This document shows, piece by piece, positions 24,193-32,950 of a stretch of 64,000 bases of DNA (the stretch's first letter is position 1; every line of letters starts with the position of its first letter). This DNA is from Firmicutes bacterium ASF500 (GTDB taxonomy: Bacteria > Bacillota > Clostridia > Oscillospirales > Oscillospiraceae): NCBI GenBank assembly GCA_000492175.2, contig CP097573.1, positions 2,914,001 to 2,978,000 of the forward strand, given 5' to 3'. The notes beneath the pieces are model-generated. The model searched no databases, was not told where the DNA came from, and worked only from the letters and a program-made list of their open reading frames with translations. Both the position numbers and the translations under genes were made by a program.

Positions 24193-24266
24193 GTAGGGGC
24201 GGATATTATCCGCCCGTTTTTATGGAGCCGCGCCGTGTATCGCGGGCGGGTAATACCCGCCCCTAC
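24193..24266. repeat. Pair of inverted palindromic repeats
   Basis: GTAGGGGCGGATATTATCCG + CCCG at 24193-24216, and the reverse-oriented CGGGCGGGTAATACCC + GCCCCTAC at 24243-24266. Each is itself a palindrome, and together they form a larger inverted pair. Related copies lie at 25277-25300 and 25319-25347. Confidence 0.7.
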
Positions 24267-24296
24267 ATTACGAACCCAGAAAGGAACCCTATACCC

Positions 24297-25142
24297 ATGA
24301 TCTTCGACATCCACACCCATACATTTCCGGACAAGATCGCCCAGTCTACCATTGAAAAGCTTCAGTCCATGTGCCACACCGCGGCCTTTTCCGACGGCAC
24401 CGAGGCGGGTCTGCGGGCCTCTATGGCCCGGGCGGGGATCGACGGCTGTCTGGTCCTCCCGGTGGCCACCAGCGCCCGGCAGGTGGCCCACGTCAACGAC
24501 GCCTCCGCCCAGATGAATGACCGGGCCCGGGAGACCGGCCTGTGGTCCTTCGGCTGTATGCACCCGGACTTTCCCGACTGGAAGGCCGAGCTAGCCCGGG
24601 TGGCCGCCCTGGGGATGAAGGGGGTCAAAATCCATCCCATCTATCAGGGAATCGACTTTGACGACCCCCGCTATCTGCGCATTCTGGACCGGTGCGGCGA
24701 GCTGGGGCTGATCGTCCTCACCCACGCCGGGCGGGACATCGGCTTCCCCCTCCGGGACCACTGCACCCCGGAGATGACCCTCAACGCCCTGAACCAGGTG
24801 GGGCCGGTGAAGCTCATCCTGGCCCACATGGGGGGCTGGCGGGAGTGGGACCGGGTGGAGGCCCTCCTGCCTGACACCGGCGTCTATCTGGACACCGCCT
24901 TCGCCCTGGGGCGCATCTCTCCCATAGGCGACGGCTACTACGGCCCCTCTGACCTGCCCCTGATGAAGGAGGAACAGTTCGTCCGCATGGTCCGGGAATT
25001 TCCCGGCCGGGTCCTGTTCGGCACCGACACCCCCTGGCGGGACCAGGAGGAGGGGGTCAAGCTCATAGAGGACCTTCCCCTTACCCGGGAGGAAAAGGAC
25101 GGGATTTTGGGAGGATATGCCCAAAAGCTGCTGGGGCTTTAA
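24297..25142 (+). CDS. Amidohydrolase family protein (Amidohydro_2 type)
   Basis: 281 residues. Metal-binding features of the amidohydrolase superfamily appear in order: HxH in FDIHTHTFPD, KGVKIHP, THAGRD, LAHMGGW and FGTDTPWRD (the Asp that activates water). This pattern fits the COG2159/Amidohydro_2 group of hydrolases and decarboxylases; the substrate is unknown. The start at 24297 gives the metal site at residue 5, normal for the family. AAAGGAA lies 10 bases upstream. The gene is surrounded by palindromic repeats and not joined to an operon. Confidence 0.82.
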   Translation: MIFDIHTHTFPDKIAQSTIEKLQSMCHTAAFSDGTEAGLRASMARAGIDGCLVLPVATSARQVAHVNDASAQMNDRARETGLWSFGCMHPDFPDWKAELARVAALGMKGVKIHPIYQGIDFDDPRYLRILDRCGELGLIVLTHAGRDIGFPLRDHCTPEMTLNALNQVGPVKLILAHMGGWREWDRVEALLPDTGVYLDTAFALGRISPIGDGYYGPSDLPLMKEEQFVRMVREFPGRVLFGTDTPWRDQEEGVKLIEDLPLTREEKDGILGGYAQKLLGL

Positions 25143-25149
25143 AGAAGCC

Positions 25150-25400
25150 GACCCCCAACGTCCCCCGCAGGGCAAGCCTCCTTTTGAAAGGAGGTGCCCC
25201 AGTTCGCAAACTGGGGCGGAGGATTGATTTCGCCGCAGGCGAAATGTGCGGAGCAAACGAGGGTTTAGAGCCTCATGTAGGGGCGGATATCATCCGCCCG
25301 CCGGACATCGCCTGGACCTGTAGGGGCGGATAATATCCGCCCCTACAGGGATGCACCTCCGCAGGACATTGTAGGGCGGGACGAGGGATTTTTGTAGAAA
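25150..25400. repeat. Cluster of palindromic repeats
   Basis: Six structures in 250 bp: CCTCCTTTTGAAAGGAGG, GCCCCAGTTCGCAAACTGGG, TTTCGCCGCAGGCGAAA, the GTAGGGGCGGATA-type palindromes at 25277-25300 and 25319-25347 (the latter perfect over 29 bp), and TGTAGGGCGGGACGAGG at 25373. No coding sequence is supported. Confidence 0.65.
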
Positions 25401-25414
25401 AAAGGAGCGATACC

Positions 25415-25969
25415 ATGCACATTGACCCGACCCGATACACCGCCCGTCCCGCCGACGAGCGTATCCCCCAGGAGCTGGCCATTTACGACCGGCTGGAGGA
25501 GCTGTCCATCCCCTATGTCCGGGTGGACCACGAGCGCGCCGACACCATTGAGTTCTGCCATGAGGTGGAACAGGTCCTGGGCTCTGAGATCTGCAAAAAC
25601 CTGTTCCTGTGCAACCGCCAGCAGACCGAGTTCTACCTCCTGATGATGCCGGGGGACAAGCCCTTCAAGACCAAATTTCTGTCCGCTCAGCTGGGCTGTT
25701 CCCGGCTGTCCTTCGCCGGCGACGGCCACATGCGGGACTATTTGCAGACCGTTCCCGGCTCGGTCTCCGCCATGGAGCTGCTGTTCGACACAGAGAAGCA
25801 TGTCCAGCTGGTCATTGACAAGGACCTTCTGGAAGACGAGTTCATCAGCGGCCACCCGGGTATCTCCACATCCACCCTCCAGCTGAGACGGGAGGACTTG
25901 TTCAAATTCGTGGAGTCCACCGGCCACACCCCGGTTTACATCGACCTGCCCGACCCCAGGCTGGAGTGA
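25415..25969 (+). CDS. Prolyl-tRNA editing protein (ProX/YbaK-type aminoacyl-tRNA deacylase)
   Basis: 184 residues. The family hydrolyses mischarged tRNA such as Ala-tRNA(Pro). Visible blocks are YVRVDHERADTIE, KNLFLCNRQQTEFYLLMM (with the conserved Lys near the active site), KFLSAQLGCSRLSFAG and a C-terminal ISGHPGISTSTLQL with the GHPG-type loop. It is a free-standing editing domain not fused to ProRS. AAAGGAG precedes the ATG by 7 bases. A terminator follows. Confidence 0.85.
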   Translation: MHIDPTRYTARPADERIPQELAIYDRLEELSIPYVRVDHERADTIEFCHEVEQVLGSEICKNLFLCNRQQTEFYLLMMPGDKPFKTKFLSAQLGCSRLSFAGDGHMRDYLQTVPGSVSAMELLFDTEKHVQLVIDKDLLEDEFISGHPGISTSTLQLRREDLFKFVESTGHTPVYIDLPDPRLE

Positions 25970-25980
25970 CAGAGAAAAGA

Positions 25981-26013
25981 TGCCGGAGCAAGGTAAGCCT
26001 GCTCCGGCAATTT
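25981..26013 (+). terminator. Terminator after the ProX gene
   Basis: TGCCGGAGCA ... TGCTCCGGCA stem followed by ATTTTG. Confidence 0.65.
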
Positions 26014-26028
26014 TGATAAAAAATCGCC

Positions 26029-26054
26029 GGAGCAAAGCGAACCTTGCTCCGGCG
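26029..26054 (-). terminator. Terminator after tRNA-Ser
   Basis: CGCCGGAGCAA and TTGCTCCGGCG arms. Read on the minus strand this follows the tRNA and continues into TTTTTTATC. Confidence 0.65.
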
Positions 26055-26144
26055 TGGCGCAGTAGGAGGGATTCGAACCCTCGAGCCCTTATCAGGCTAC
26101 ACGATTTCCAGTCGTGCTCGTTATGACCACTTCGATACTACTGC
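26055..26144 (-). tRNA. tRNA-Ser (anticodon GGA), CCA encoded
   Basis: On the minus strand the acceptor stem GCAGTAG pairs with CTACTGC, followed by discriminator G and CCA. The anticodon loop CTGGAAA gives GGA for UCC/UCU. The long variable arm (TAGCCTGATAAGGGCT) and the GGTTCGAATCC T-loop are typical of a class II serine tRNA of about 90 nt. Confidence 0.95.
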
Positions 26145-26319
26145 ATCTGTCAAGGCTGTCCCGGTCAGTGAGACAGCATCATGTATTATACCAGCTTTTT
26201 TTCCTACGTCAAGACTTTTTTCTAAAAAAGTTGATTTCTTTCTGGAAAAATTTTGGGCGTATCAAAAAGGGGAAACTGGAAAAGCTAGCGGCGGAACCCA
26301 AATAAGGAGGTGTTCTGTC

Positions 26320-26532
26320 ATGATGATGGACAAGATCGCGCTGACGCTGCTGATCATCGGCGGCCTGAACTGGGGCAGCGTGGGGCTGTTTCAATTCGAC
26401 CTGGTGGCCTTCGCCTGCGGCGGTTCGGGCAGCATGATCAGCCGGGTGATCTATACGCTGGTGGGGCTGTCCGCCGTGTGGTGCGTGTCCCTGCTGTTTC
26501 GGGACAGGGACCCCGTGGAGGAGCGGCGCTAA
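26320..26532 (+). CDS. DUF378 family small membrane protein
   Basis: 70 residues. Two predicted membrane segments (about 5-25 and 40-60). The GGLNWGSVGLF motif is diagnostic of DUF378, a family of unknown function common in Firmicutes. AAGGAGG lies upstream of a triple ATG; I use the first. It ends in an acidic/basic tail facing the cytoplasm and a terminator follows. Confidence 0.85.
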   Translation: MMMDKIALTLLIIGGLNWGSVGLFQFDLVAFACGGSGSMISRVIYTLVGLSAVWCVSLLFRDRDPVEERR

Positions 26533-26558
26533 AGCCAGACATTCCAAGCGAACTGCAA

Positions 26559-26590
26559 GGCCCGGAGCGTATCGCTCCGGGCCGTTTTTG
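26559..26590 (+). terminator. Terminator after the DUF378 gene
   Basis: GGCCCGGAGC-gtatc-GCTCCGGGCC then GTTTTTG. It overlaps the end of the convergent PilZ gene. Confidence 0.8.
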
Positions 26591-27202
26591 CTAAGGCTTG
26601 CGCTGGCTGCGCTCCTCCTTGAATACATAGGCGCGCAGCTGGGCCTCATACCGGGGGGAGAGGCGGACAAAGCGGCAGCCGTAACCCATGTGGCCCTGCT
26701 TGGGGACGGTCTCCACCCGGAGGACCTCGGCGACCAGGGGGATCAGGGCGTCGCCCGTCCGGAACTCAAAGGCCAGATGGTCCTTGGGCTTGGCGGACAG
26801 GGTAGTGACGAGGTAGACGCCGCTGGCGCTGATGTTGCGGACGGCGGCGGGGGCCCGGACGCCGGTGGAGTCCATTGTGACATTCACGCGGGCATTGAGG
26901 TTGACCTTGATGTCCTCCCGGCGCTGCTTCTGAGCCAGGCGCTCCAGCACCTGACAGCGGTATGCGAGGAACCGCTTGTCCCCGGTGGGCAGAGGGGCGG
27001 TGAGCACGCACCGGCAGGTCACCACGCCCTGGACGGAGTCTAAAAAATTGACGTTGACCTGCTTGCCCGCCTCCACCTTACAGGTCACAGGGACGGCGAG
27101 CATAAGATTGCCCGTGGGGCTGACGCTGACGCCGGCGGCGACCTTCTGACCGGTGGCGGCGTTAAACAGCTCTGCCGTTTTACAGCTGGAAGGTATGGAC
27201 AT
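26591..27202 (-). CDS. PilZ domain protein (YcgR-like, putative c-di-GMP effector)
   Basis: 203 residues. An N-terminal beta-rich domain (about 1-88) similar in layout to YcgR precedes a PilZ domain (from about residue 92). The c-di-GMP site is recognisable as QRREDIKV and RNISASGVYLV (the NxSxxG motif), but the second arginine of the RxxxR motif is a lysine or shifted, so binding strength is uncertain. YcgR proteins slow the flagellar motor when c-di-GMP is high. Its position, divergent from flgM at the start of the flagellar region, fits such a brake. GGAGC lies upstream of the ATG. Confidence 0.75.
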   Translation of the reverse strand: MSIPSSCKTAELFNAATGQKVAAGVSVSPTGNLMLAVPVTCKVEAGKQVNVNFLDSVQGVVTCRCVLTAPLPTGDKRFLAYRCQVLERLAQKQRREDIKVNLNARVNVTMDSTGVRAPAAVRNISASGVYLVTTLSAKPKDHLAFEFRTGDALIPLVAEVLRVETVPKQGHMGYGCRFVRLSPRYEAQLRAYVFKEERSQRKP

Positions 27203-27305
27203 GGAGAGTCCGCTCCTTTATCAATTTTATACTCCTTATTATACTGGAAAATCCTCCGGGGCGCAACAGGAAAAGGAGCGGGTAAAAAAATTTCGCCCCT
27301 GATGT

Positions 27306-27332
27306 TATTTTTTCCCCAAGGCGGTCCGATAA
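27306..27332 (+). promoter_or_regulatory. Possible sigma-28-like promoter upstream of flgM
   Basis: TCCGATAA (27325-27332) is one base off the GCCGATAA -10 element. The -35 at the proper 15-bp distance reads TATT instead of TAAA, so this is weak. Bacillus flgM has a sigma-D promoter at the comparable place. The 200-bp gap 27203-27403 holds nothing else clear. Confidence 0.3.
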
Positions 27333-27403
27333 CAGTAATACAAGAGTGCGTTTCGATGCAATACCGTGTGCCTCCCTGGGGAGGCTTCAGGAGGTCACAT
27401 ATT

Positions 27404-27718
27404 ATGTTGGTTACAAGAACAGAGGGCTTTTCCACAGCCCCTATTACCGCCGGAAAGCTCCGGCCCTCCAGCGCCAAGCGGGTCCGGGGGACGGAGAGCG
27501 CGGAGAGCAGCTTTGACCAGATTACCCTGTCCGCCCGGGCGGGGCAGGAGGCCAGCCCCACCTTCCGGAGCCTGGCCGCCAGCCTGTCTCAGCAGGTGCG
27601 GACCCACAACACCACCGGCAAGATTCAGGAGCTGCGCAATCAGGTGGCGTCGGGCGAGTACCGCCCCGACGCCCGGGAGACCGCGGCCCGGATGCTGCTG
27701 ATGTCGGAGGGCGAGTAA
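27404..27718 (+). CDS. flgM: Anti-sigma-28 factor FlgM
   Basis: 104 residues. A disordered N-terminal half is followed by the short C-terminal helices that clasp sigma-28: FDQITLSARAGQE, SLAASLSQQVRTHNTTGKIQ and VASGEYRPDARETAARMLL, which matches the FlgM pattern of a YxxDxxxxAxxML end. It holds sigma-28 inactive until the hook is complete and FlgM is exported. ATG 27404 follows GGAGGT. It is the first gene of a seven-gene late flagellar block with the same order as in Bacillus; its target sigma factor is encoded at 55065. Confidence 0.9.
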   Translation: MLVTRTEGFSTAPITAGKLRPSSAKRVRGTESAESSFDQITLSARAGQEASPTFRSLAASLSQQVRTHNTTGKIQELRNQVASGEYRPDARETAARMLLMSEGE

Positions 27719-28174
27719 ATGGCCCAGACGACTTGGCAGGACTATTTGAAGCTGATGCGGGACCTGACGGCCGCCCTGGAGACCCTGACTCAGGTGGAGC
27801 GGGAGAAGAACGACGCCGCCTCCCAGGGGGACCTGCCCCGGGTGGAGGAGTGCATGAAGCGGGAGCAGGTCATGAGCCTGAGCCTCCGGGGGTTCGACCA
27901 GCGGCGGGATAAGCTCCTGGGCGAGCTGGGCCTGAAGGGGATCACCCTGGGCCAGCTGGAGGAGCACAGCCCCGACGAGCTCCAGCTGGAGACCAAGGCG
28001 GTGGTGGAGGAGCTGCGCCGGAAATACAAGCTCTTCCAGGCCGCCAGCCAGGTGGCCCGGGACACCCTGGAGGTGAACCTGCGGGCCATTGAGCAGCTCC
28101 AGAACCGGCAGGCGGGGGACGCCGCCGAGGCGGAGGAGACCCGTAAACACCACCAGACTGATTTCCGGGCGTAG
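27719..28174 (+). CDS. flgN: FlgN-type export chaperone
   Basis: 151 residues, almost entirely helical and coiled-coil, as in FlgN chaperones that deliver FlgK and FlgL to the export gate. Features include YLKLMRDLTAALETLTQVE at the N-terminus and a long amphipathic helix. Sequence identity in the family is low, so the call leans on size, helix pattern and its place between flgM and flgK. Its ATG follows the flgM stop without a gap, which implies translational coupling. Confidence 0.85.
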   Translation: MAQTTWQDYLKLMRDLTAALETLTQVEREKNDAASQGDLPRVEECMKREQVMSLSLRGFDQRRDKLLGELGLKGITLGQLEEHSPDELQLETKAVVEELRRKYKLFQAASQVARDTLEVNLRAIEQLQNRQAGDAAEAEETRKHHQTDFRA

Positions 28175-28218
28175 GCCCCGGCGGACTGCTGACGATATTC
28201 AGATAAAGGAGAACGATC

Positions 28219-30480
28219 ATGGCTGTTATTGGTACTTTTGGTTCCTTCACCGCGGCGCGGCTGGGTATTTACGCCTCCCAGTCCTCTCTGAACGTGACGG
28301 GCAACAATATCGCGAACATCAACACAAAGGGCTACACCCGCCAGCGGATGGACCTGGTGTCCCTCCACTCCTGGGGCACGGCGCGGTACGCCAACAAAAT
28401 GAACCACGACATCGGCTACGGCGTGCTGTGCGACAGCGTGTCTCAGCTGCGGGACCCCTTCATGGACATCCGCTACCGCAACGAGCAGTCCAACGTGGGA
28501 GCCTCCGAGACCTGGATGGACTGCCTCCAGCAGCTGGCCCATGTGCTGGACGAGGTGGGCGACGGCGACGACTTCGGCGTCATTGAGAAGCAGTTCAACG
28601 AATTTGTTGATAAACTCCAGCAGCTCAAGGGCAACGTGGGCACCGAGGAGTACGACACCATCGTCCGGGCCAACGCCGAGGTGCTGTGCAACCTGCTCAA
28701 CAACTACTCCAAGGCGCTGGACACGGTGGAGAACAGCCAGCTGAAAAATTTGCAGGACGACGTTACCTCGGTGAACACCATCCTCACCCAGATTCGGGAC
28801 CTGAACGCGGAAATTCGCGAGGCCGGCATCCACGGAGCCAAGGCCCTGGAGCTGCGGGACGCCCGGAACGTGCTGATCGACGAGCTGTCCACCTATGTGA
28901 AGATCGACGTCAGCTATGATATGGAGAAGATCGACGAGTTCAACTCCGTGGAGCGGCTGAACATCAACCTGGCCGACAGCGGCAATCCCCCCACCCGCCT
29001 GATCTGCGGTATCTTCGGCACCCAGCTGGAGATGCCTGAGATGGCGCCGATGCGCAACCCGGCATATAATTTTGATTACCCCAATGACCCCCAAAATGCG
29101 CAGATGGCGGCCCCCCCTGACGGAGGCAAGTATATTGCTAAAATTAATAATGACGGCACGTTTGTCTATACCAACAACCCTGTAACAAAAGATATGGCCA
29201 AGGCGGAATGGGAAGCGGCTGGTAAAGACCCGGCTCTCGGCCCTGTGGAAGATCCCGACAATCCCTGGGCGCTTGCGGTCAACAACGTCAAGATCGGCGA
29301 CGACAACGAGCACAACAACCGGGTTTGGATGAATACCCAGCCGTTGAAGGACGAGAAGGGCCGGGTCTTCCGGGACTCCGACGGCAAGGAGAGCCAGCGG
29401 GTGGAGCTGGGCGATAACAGCCTCTATGGCAGTCTCCAGTCCCTGCGGGAGTTTGTCACCGGCAAGGGCGAGTTCTCCAGCAAGCTGGATATGCAATACA
29501 ACAAAAACGCCACCACCGACCGGGGCGTGCCCTACTACAGAATGTCCCTGGACGCGCTGGCCAATAAGTTCGCCGATATGTTCAACGACGCCAACCGGTT
29601 TGATATGGATATGGTAAGCAAGGCGTATCAGCAGAGCGCTGACGGCACAGGCTTTGTGACCAAGGACGGCTCGGTCATTCAGTACACCAAGCCTGACGGT
29701 ACGGCTGAGAATATTAACCCGAAGGAATTTGATGATTTGGCCGCTGACTTACAGAAAATAGCTGATCTAAACGAGCAACTAAAGGATAAAAAGCTTACAG
29801 AAAATGAGCGGAAAGAGATCGCGAAGAAGATAAAGGACTTGGAAGAGAAGGACGGCGGCCTTGAGGCCAGAAAGCAGGCCGCCTATGAGAAGATGGAAAT
29901 CCTCCGGCAGCAGGGACAGCTGACCTCCGAGTACGCCTACTACAACGGCGGCGTCCTGTTCAGCAACAACGGAGACGGGGACGATACGACGAATATTACA
30001 GCGGCCAACATCACCATCTCCAAGAGTTGGTCTGTGGGTGAGGTGCGTATCCTGAACAGCAAAAAACCGGATACCGTGATCACCGGCCCTGACGGTGAGA
30101 TCACCATGAGCCACTCCACCGCCAACGACAACATCGCCCACATGGTCAACCTGATGGGCCAGAAGCTGGATTACCTCCCCAAGGACGCGGACCCCAACGC
30201 CGCCAGCGACACGCGCTATTTCAACGGCACCTTCCAGGAGCGGTTCGCGGATATGGGCGTGATTCTGGCCGTGGACCAGCAGACGACCACCACGCTGTAC
30301 AACAGCTACACCATCAAGTCCCTGAACCTGGAGAACGACCGGCAGAGCGTCGCCGGGGTGGACCTGAACGACGAGGCCACCAATATGATGACCTTCCAAA
30401 AATCCTATTCCGCCGCCTGTCAGCTGATGACCACGCTGGATTCCATGCTGGAACGGCTGATTAACGGCACGCTCAGATAA
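28219..30480 (+). CDS. flgK: Flagellar hook-associated protein 1, FlgK
   Basis: 753 residues, longer than the ~500 of Bacillus FlgK. N-terminal rod/hook signature: RLGIYASQSSLNVTGNNIAN, then NTKGYTRQRMDLVS. The C-terminus has GVDLNDEATNMMTFQKSYSA and a final coiled helix. It forms the first hook-filament junction layer. About 250 extra residues lie in the exposed middle; the DNA there (about 29050-29280 and 29680-29880) is visibly more AT-rich than the ends, for example around KKLTENERKEIAKKIKDLEE (approximate), suggesting recombination or relaxed selection in surface domains. AAGGAG precedes the ATG. Confidence 0.93.
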   Translation: MAVIGTFGSFTAARLGIYASQSSLNVTGNNIANINTKGYTRQRMDLVSLHSWGTARYANKMNHDIGYGVLCDSVSQLRDPFMDIRYRNEQSNVGASETWMDCLQQLAHVLDEVGDGDDFGVIEKQFNEFVDKLQQLKGNVGTEEYDTIVRANAEVLCNLLNNYSKALDTVENSQLKNLQDDVTSVNTILTQIRDLNAEIREAGIHGAKALELRDARNVLIDELSTYVKIDVSYDMEKIDEFNSVERLNINLADSGNPPTRLICGIFGTQLEMPEMAPMRNPAYNFDYPNDPQNAQMAAPPDGGKYIAKINNDGTFVYTNNPVTKDMAKAEWEAAGKDPALGPVEDPDNPWALAVNNVKIGDDNEHNNRVWMNTQPLKDEKGRVFRDSDGKESQRVELGDNSLYGSLQSLREFVTGKGEFSSKLDMQYNKNATTDRGVPYYRMSLDALANKFADMFNDANRFDMDMVSKAYQQSADGTGFVTKDGSVIQYTKPDGTAENINPKEFDDLAADLQKIADLNEQLKDKKLTENERKEIAKKIKDLEEKDGGLEARKQAAYEKMEILRQQGQLTSEYAYYNGGVLFSNNGDGDDTTNITAANITISKSWSVGEVRILNSKKPDTVITGPDGEITMSHSTANDNIAHMVNLMGQKLDYLPKDADPNAASDTRYFNGTFQERFADMGVILAVDQQTTTTLYNSYTIKSLNLENDRQSVAGVDLNDEATNMMTFQKSYSAACQLMTTLDSMLERLINGTLR

Positions 30481-30494
30481 GGAGGTAAGCTGAA

Positions 30495-31823
30495 ATGGGC
30501 TTTCGTATTACCACAAACATGATGATGAACAGCTACCGGTACAATCTCCAGGGCAACACCAAGAAGCTCTCGGACGCCCGGGACATGGTGCTCACCCATC
30601 GTACCTTCAACAGCTACGCCGCCGACCCCGCCGGCGCGACCATGGAGTTCCGCCTGCGCCGGAGCCTGTATCAGACCAACAGCCAGCTGACAAATACCAA
30701 AAACACCTACAGCAAATACAACACCGCCTGGAACAACCTCCAGGGCATCAAGACCGACCTGCTGGACAAAACGGTCCTGCCCAGCTCTATTCAGGGCGAC
30801 AACGGCCCCACCGGCGAGGCCCGCCGGGCCCTGGCGACCGTCCTGAAGGAGACCTCCGAGTCTCTGATCTACGCCCTGAACCAGAAGCTGGGCGACCAGT
30901 TCATTTTTGCCGGCAACGACGGGCTGAACGTCCCCTTCACATGGAAGGGCGAGGACCTGTACTACCGGGGCATCAACGTCAAGTCCGGCGGACTGGTGGA
31001 GAAGCCTGTGGCGAAGGACCCGGAGGATTTGCTGAACAAGGCCGCCACCGGCGCAGGCAGACAGGACCCGGTGGATTTTGGCGGCAACTGGTCCAAAACC
31101 GACGAGAAGTGGTACCAGTACCTCAGCGGCGCGAAGGGGGCGGAGGTCCCCGAGGCGGGCACCCGGCCGGAGTGGGTGAACGAGCTGCTGAAAACGGATA
31201 CGGCAAACGATACCACGAAGGCGTGGCTTAACTTCTACAACGACAAGGATAACTATATGAAGCTGAAGGAGCTGGGCGACGAGAAGCTTTATATGGACCT
31301 GGGCATGGGCCTGGCGGAGAACAGCCCCAACAACCCCGTCAACGGCAGTTATTTCAACAGCGCTCTGTGTGGTATTTCCTTTGTCGGCTTTGGCGTGGAC
31401 GAGGACGGCGACCCCAAGAATTTGGCTCTGCTGATGCGGGAGTTTGCCGATGTCTTCCAGGCCTGGGACGAGGACATGGACCCTCAGGGCTATAACCCGG
31501 AGCTGGCGGGAGAGACCGCCAAGGGCCTGACCAGCGAGCAGATGGAGGAGAAGGCCTACCGCCTGCTGGATAAGCTGAAGGCCAGCCGGGAGTATTTTAC
31601 CGAGAAGTGGGATGAGCTGGACGCTCGGGCGGTCTTCCTCAAGACCAACCAGGAGCGGCTGGAGACCCTGATGACCGACACCAACGTTCAGATTCTGGAT
31701 GTCTCCCAGGTGGACCTGGCCGACGCCATCACCAGCTTCTCCTGGCAGCAGTACTGCTACAACGCCGCGCTGAAGGTCGGCAACCAGCTGCTCAGTCAGT
31801 CGCTGATCGACTATATGAACTAA
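30495..31823 (+). CDS. flgL: Flagellar hook-associated protein 3, FlgL
   Basis: 442 residues. Flagellin-like N-terminus: MGFRITTNMMMNSYRYNLQG and DPAGATMEFRLRRSLYQTNS. The C-terminus contains QVDLADAITSFSWQQYCYNA and ends in a helix as in FlgL. It forms the second hook-filament junction and follows flgK after 14 bp with its own GGAGG. A central insertion of about 100 residues (with KTDEKWYQYLSGAKGAEVP) makes it larger than the ~300-residue Bacillus protein. Confidence 0.92.
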   Translation: MGFRITTNMMMNSYRYNLQGNTKKLSDARDMVLTHRTFNSYAADPAGATMEFRLRRSLYQTNSQLTNTKNTYSKYNTAWNNLQGIKTDLLDKTVLPSSIQGDNGPTGEARRALATVLKETSESLIYALNQKLGDQFIFAGNDGLNVPFTWKGEDLYYRGINVKSGGLVEKPVAKDPEDLLNKAATGAGRQDPVDFGGNWSKTDEKWYQYLSGAKGAEVPEAGTRPEWVNELLKTDTANDTTKAWLNFYNDKDNYMKLKELGDEKLYMDLGMGLAENSPNNPVNGSYFNSALCGISFVGFGVDEDGDPKNLALLMREFADVFQAWDEDMDPQGYNPELAGETAKGLTSEQMEEKAYRLLDKLKASREYFTEKWDELDARAVFLKTNQERLETLMTDTNVQILDVSQVDLADAITSFSWQQYCYNAALKVGNQLLSQSLIDYMN

Positions 31824-31874
31824 TATAAAGGGCAAAAGCCTTGAAATGATGCAGAAGGGAGCGCGTACAACACA

Positions 31875-32483
31875 ATGAAACGGTTGATTGAGATCACCAC
31901 AGTCCCCATTCAGATCGAGATGAAGACGACCAATGCCAAGCTGGAGTACGCCCGGGCCACCGCGGAGATGGAGATATCCCGGGAGAAAAATGGCTTGAAG
32001 ATTAAGAGCCGTCCCATTAAGGTGAATATCGATACCTTTGAGGCCCGCAATTCCCTCTCTCCCACCCTGGCCCGCTATCTGGATCAGAACGCGGAGCGGG
32101 GCAAGCAGGCCGCCTATGAGGCCACCGCCACCTACGCCAACCAGGGCCAGCTCCTGCTGGAGACCCGGATTGGGGAGGAACTCGTCACCAAGTTCGCCCA
32201 GGACGCCATGATGAAGGATGTCAAGACCAACGTGGGGATCGACTTCCTGCCCGACCCCGGCCCGGAGATCACCTGGGACCCGGGAGAGCTGAGCATCCGC
32301 TATGAGATGGATAAGCTGAACTTCGACTGGAAGATGGGCGAGGGCAGCTTCGAGTTCACCCCTGGCGACATTGAGTTTACCGTGACCCAGCGCCCCGATG
32401 TAGTGATCAAATACATCGGCGGCCCCATCTACGTGCCCCCCTCCTCCGACCCCAACTATGAGCCGGTGGACGTAAAGGTATAA
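31875..32483 (+). CDS. yviE: DUF6470 family protein (YviE-like)
   Basis: 202 residues with no signal peptide. The N-terminus LIEITTVPIQIEMKTTNAKL and the alternating beta-strand C-terminal half (WDPGELSIRYEMDKLNFDW) fit the YviE/DUF6470 family found between flgL and fliW in Firmicutes. The function is not known. Its placement is exactly that of Bacillus yviE, which is the main support. Confidence 0.8.
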   Translation: MKRLIEITTVPIQIEMKTTNAKLEYARATAEMEISREKNGLKIKSRPIKVNIDTFEARNSLSPTLARYLDQNAERGKQAAYEATATYANQGQLLLETRIGEELVTKFAQDAMMKDVKTNVGIDFLPDPGPEITWDPGELSIRYEMDKLNFDWKMGEGSFEFTPGDIEFTVTQRPDVVIKYIGGPIYVPPSSDPNYEPVDVKV

Positions 32484-32497
32484 TAACAGGAGGCGTC

Positions 32498-32950
32498 ATG
32501 CGTTTAAAGACCAAGTATTTTGGCGAGATCGAGTGCCGGGAGGAGGAGAAACTCCACTTCCCGGAGGGCCTGTTCGGCTTTGAGGAGGAGAAGGAATTTT
32601 TCCTCCTTCCCTTCGAGGGCGGCGAGGGAAGCCTCCTCTGCTTTCAGAGCGCGGTGACCCCCGGCCTGGCCTTTGTAGCCCTGAATCCCTTTTCCCTCAA
32701 GCCGGATTACGCCCCGGTCCTCACTGATCGGGAGCTGGAGGCTTTGGGCGTGGAGCGCAGCGAGGACCTGTGCTTCTATACGCTGTGCGTGGTGCGCAGT
32801 CCGGTGGGGGAGAGCACGGTGAATCTGCGCTGCCCGGTGGCCGTCAACGACCGGACGGGTCAGGCGATGCAGTCCATCCTGGAGGAGGGCGGCTATCATA
32901 TGCACCACCTTCTGTCGGAGTTCGGACGGAAGGAGGAGGCGACATGCTGA
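32498..32950 (+). CDS. fliW: Flagellar assembly factor FliW
   Basis: 150 residues. Typical Fli[36 protein letters not shown] and FCLKP-like [20 protein letters not shown]. FliW binds CsrA allosterically and releases flagellin mRNA; in turn flagellin sequesters FliW. GGAGG precedes the ATG. The last bases overlap the start of csrA, so the antagonist and its target are made together. Whether it can also bind the extended CsrA paralogue at 15620 is an open question. Confidence 0.93.
   Translation: MRLKTKYFGEIECREEEKLHFPEGLFGFEEEKEFFLLPFEGGEGSLLCFQSAVTPGLAFVALNPFSLKPDYAPVLTDRELEALGVERSEDLCFYTLCVVRSPVGESTVNLRCPVAVNDRTGQAMQSILEEGGYHMHHLLSEFGRKEEATC

Noticed and set aside
25150..25400. CRISPR-like spacing of repeats
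   Set aside because: Repeats are palindromes of different kinds without regular spacers, and no cas gene is present. No CRISPR array was found in the window.
19589..26144. Integrase and tRNA-Ser as ends of one integrative element
   Set aside because: They are 5.3 kb apart with ordinary chromosomal genes between, and no partial tRNA 3' copy was seen near the integrase.
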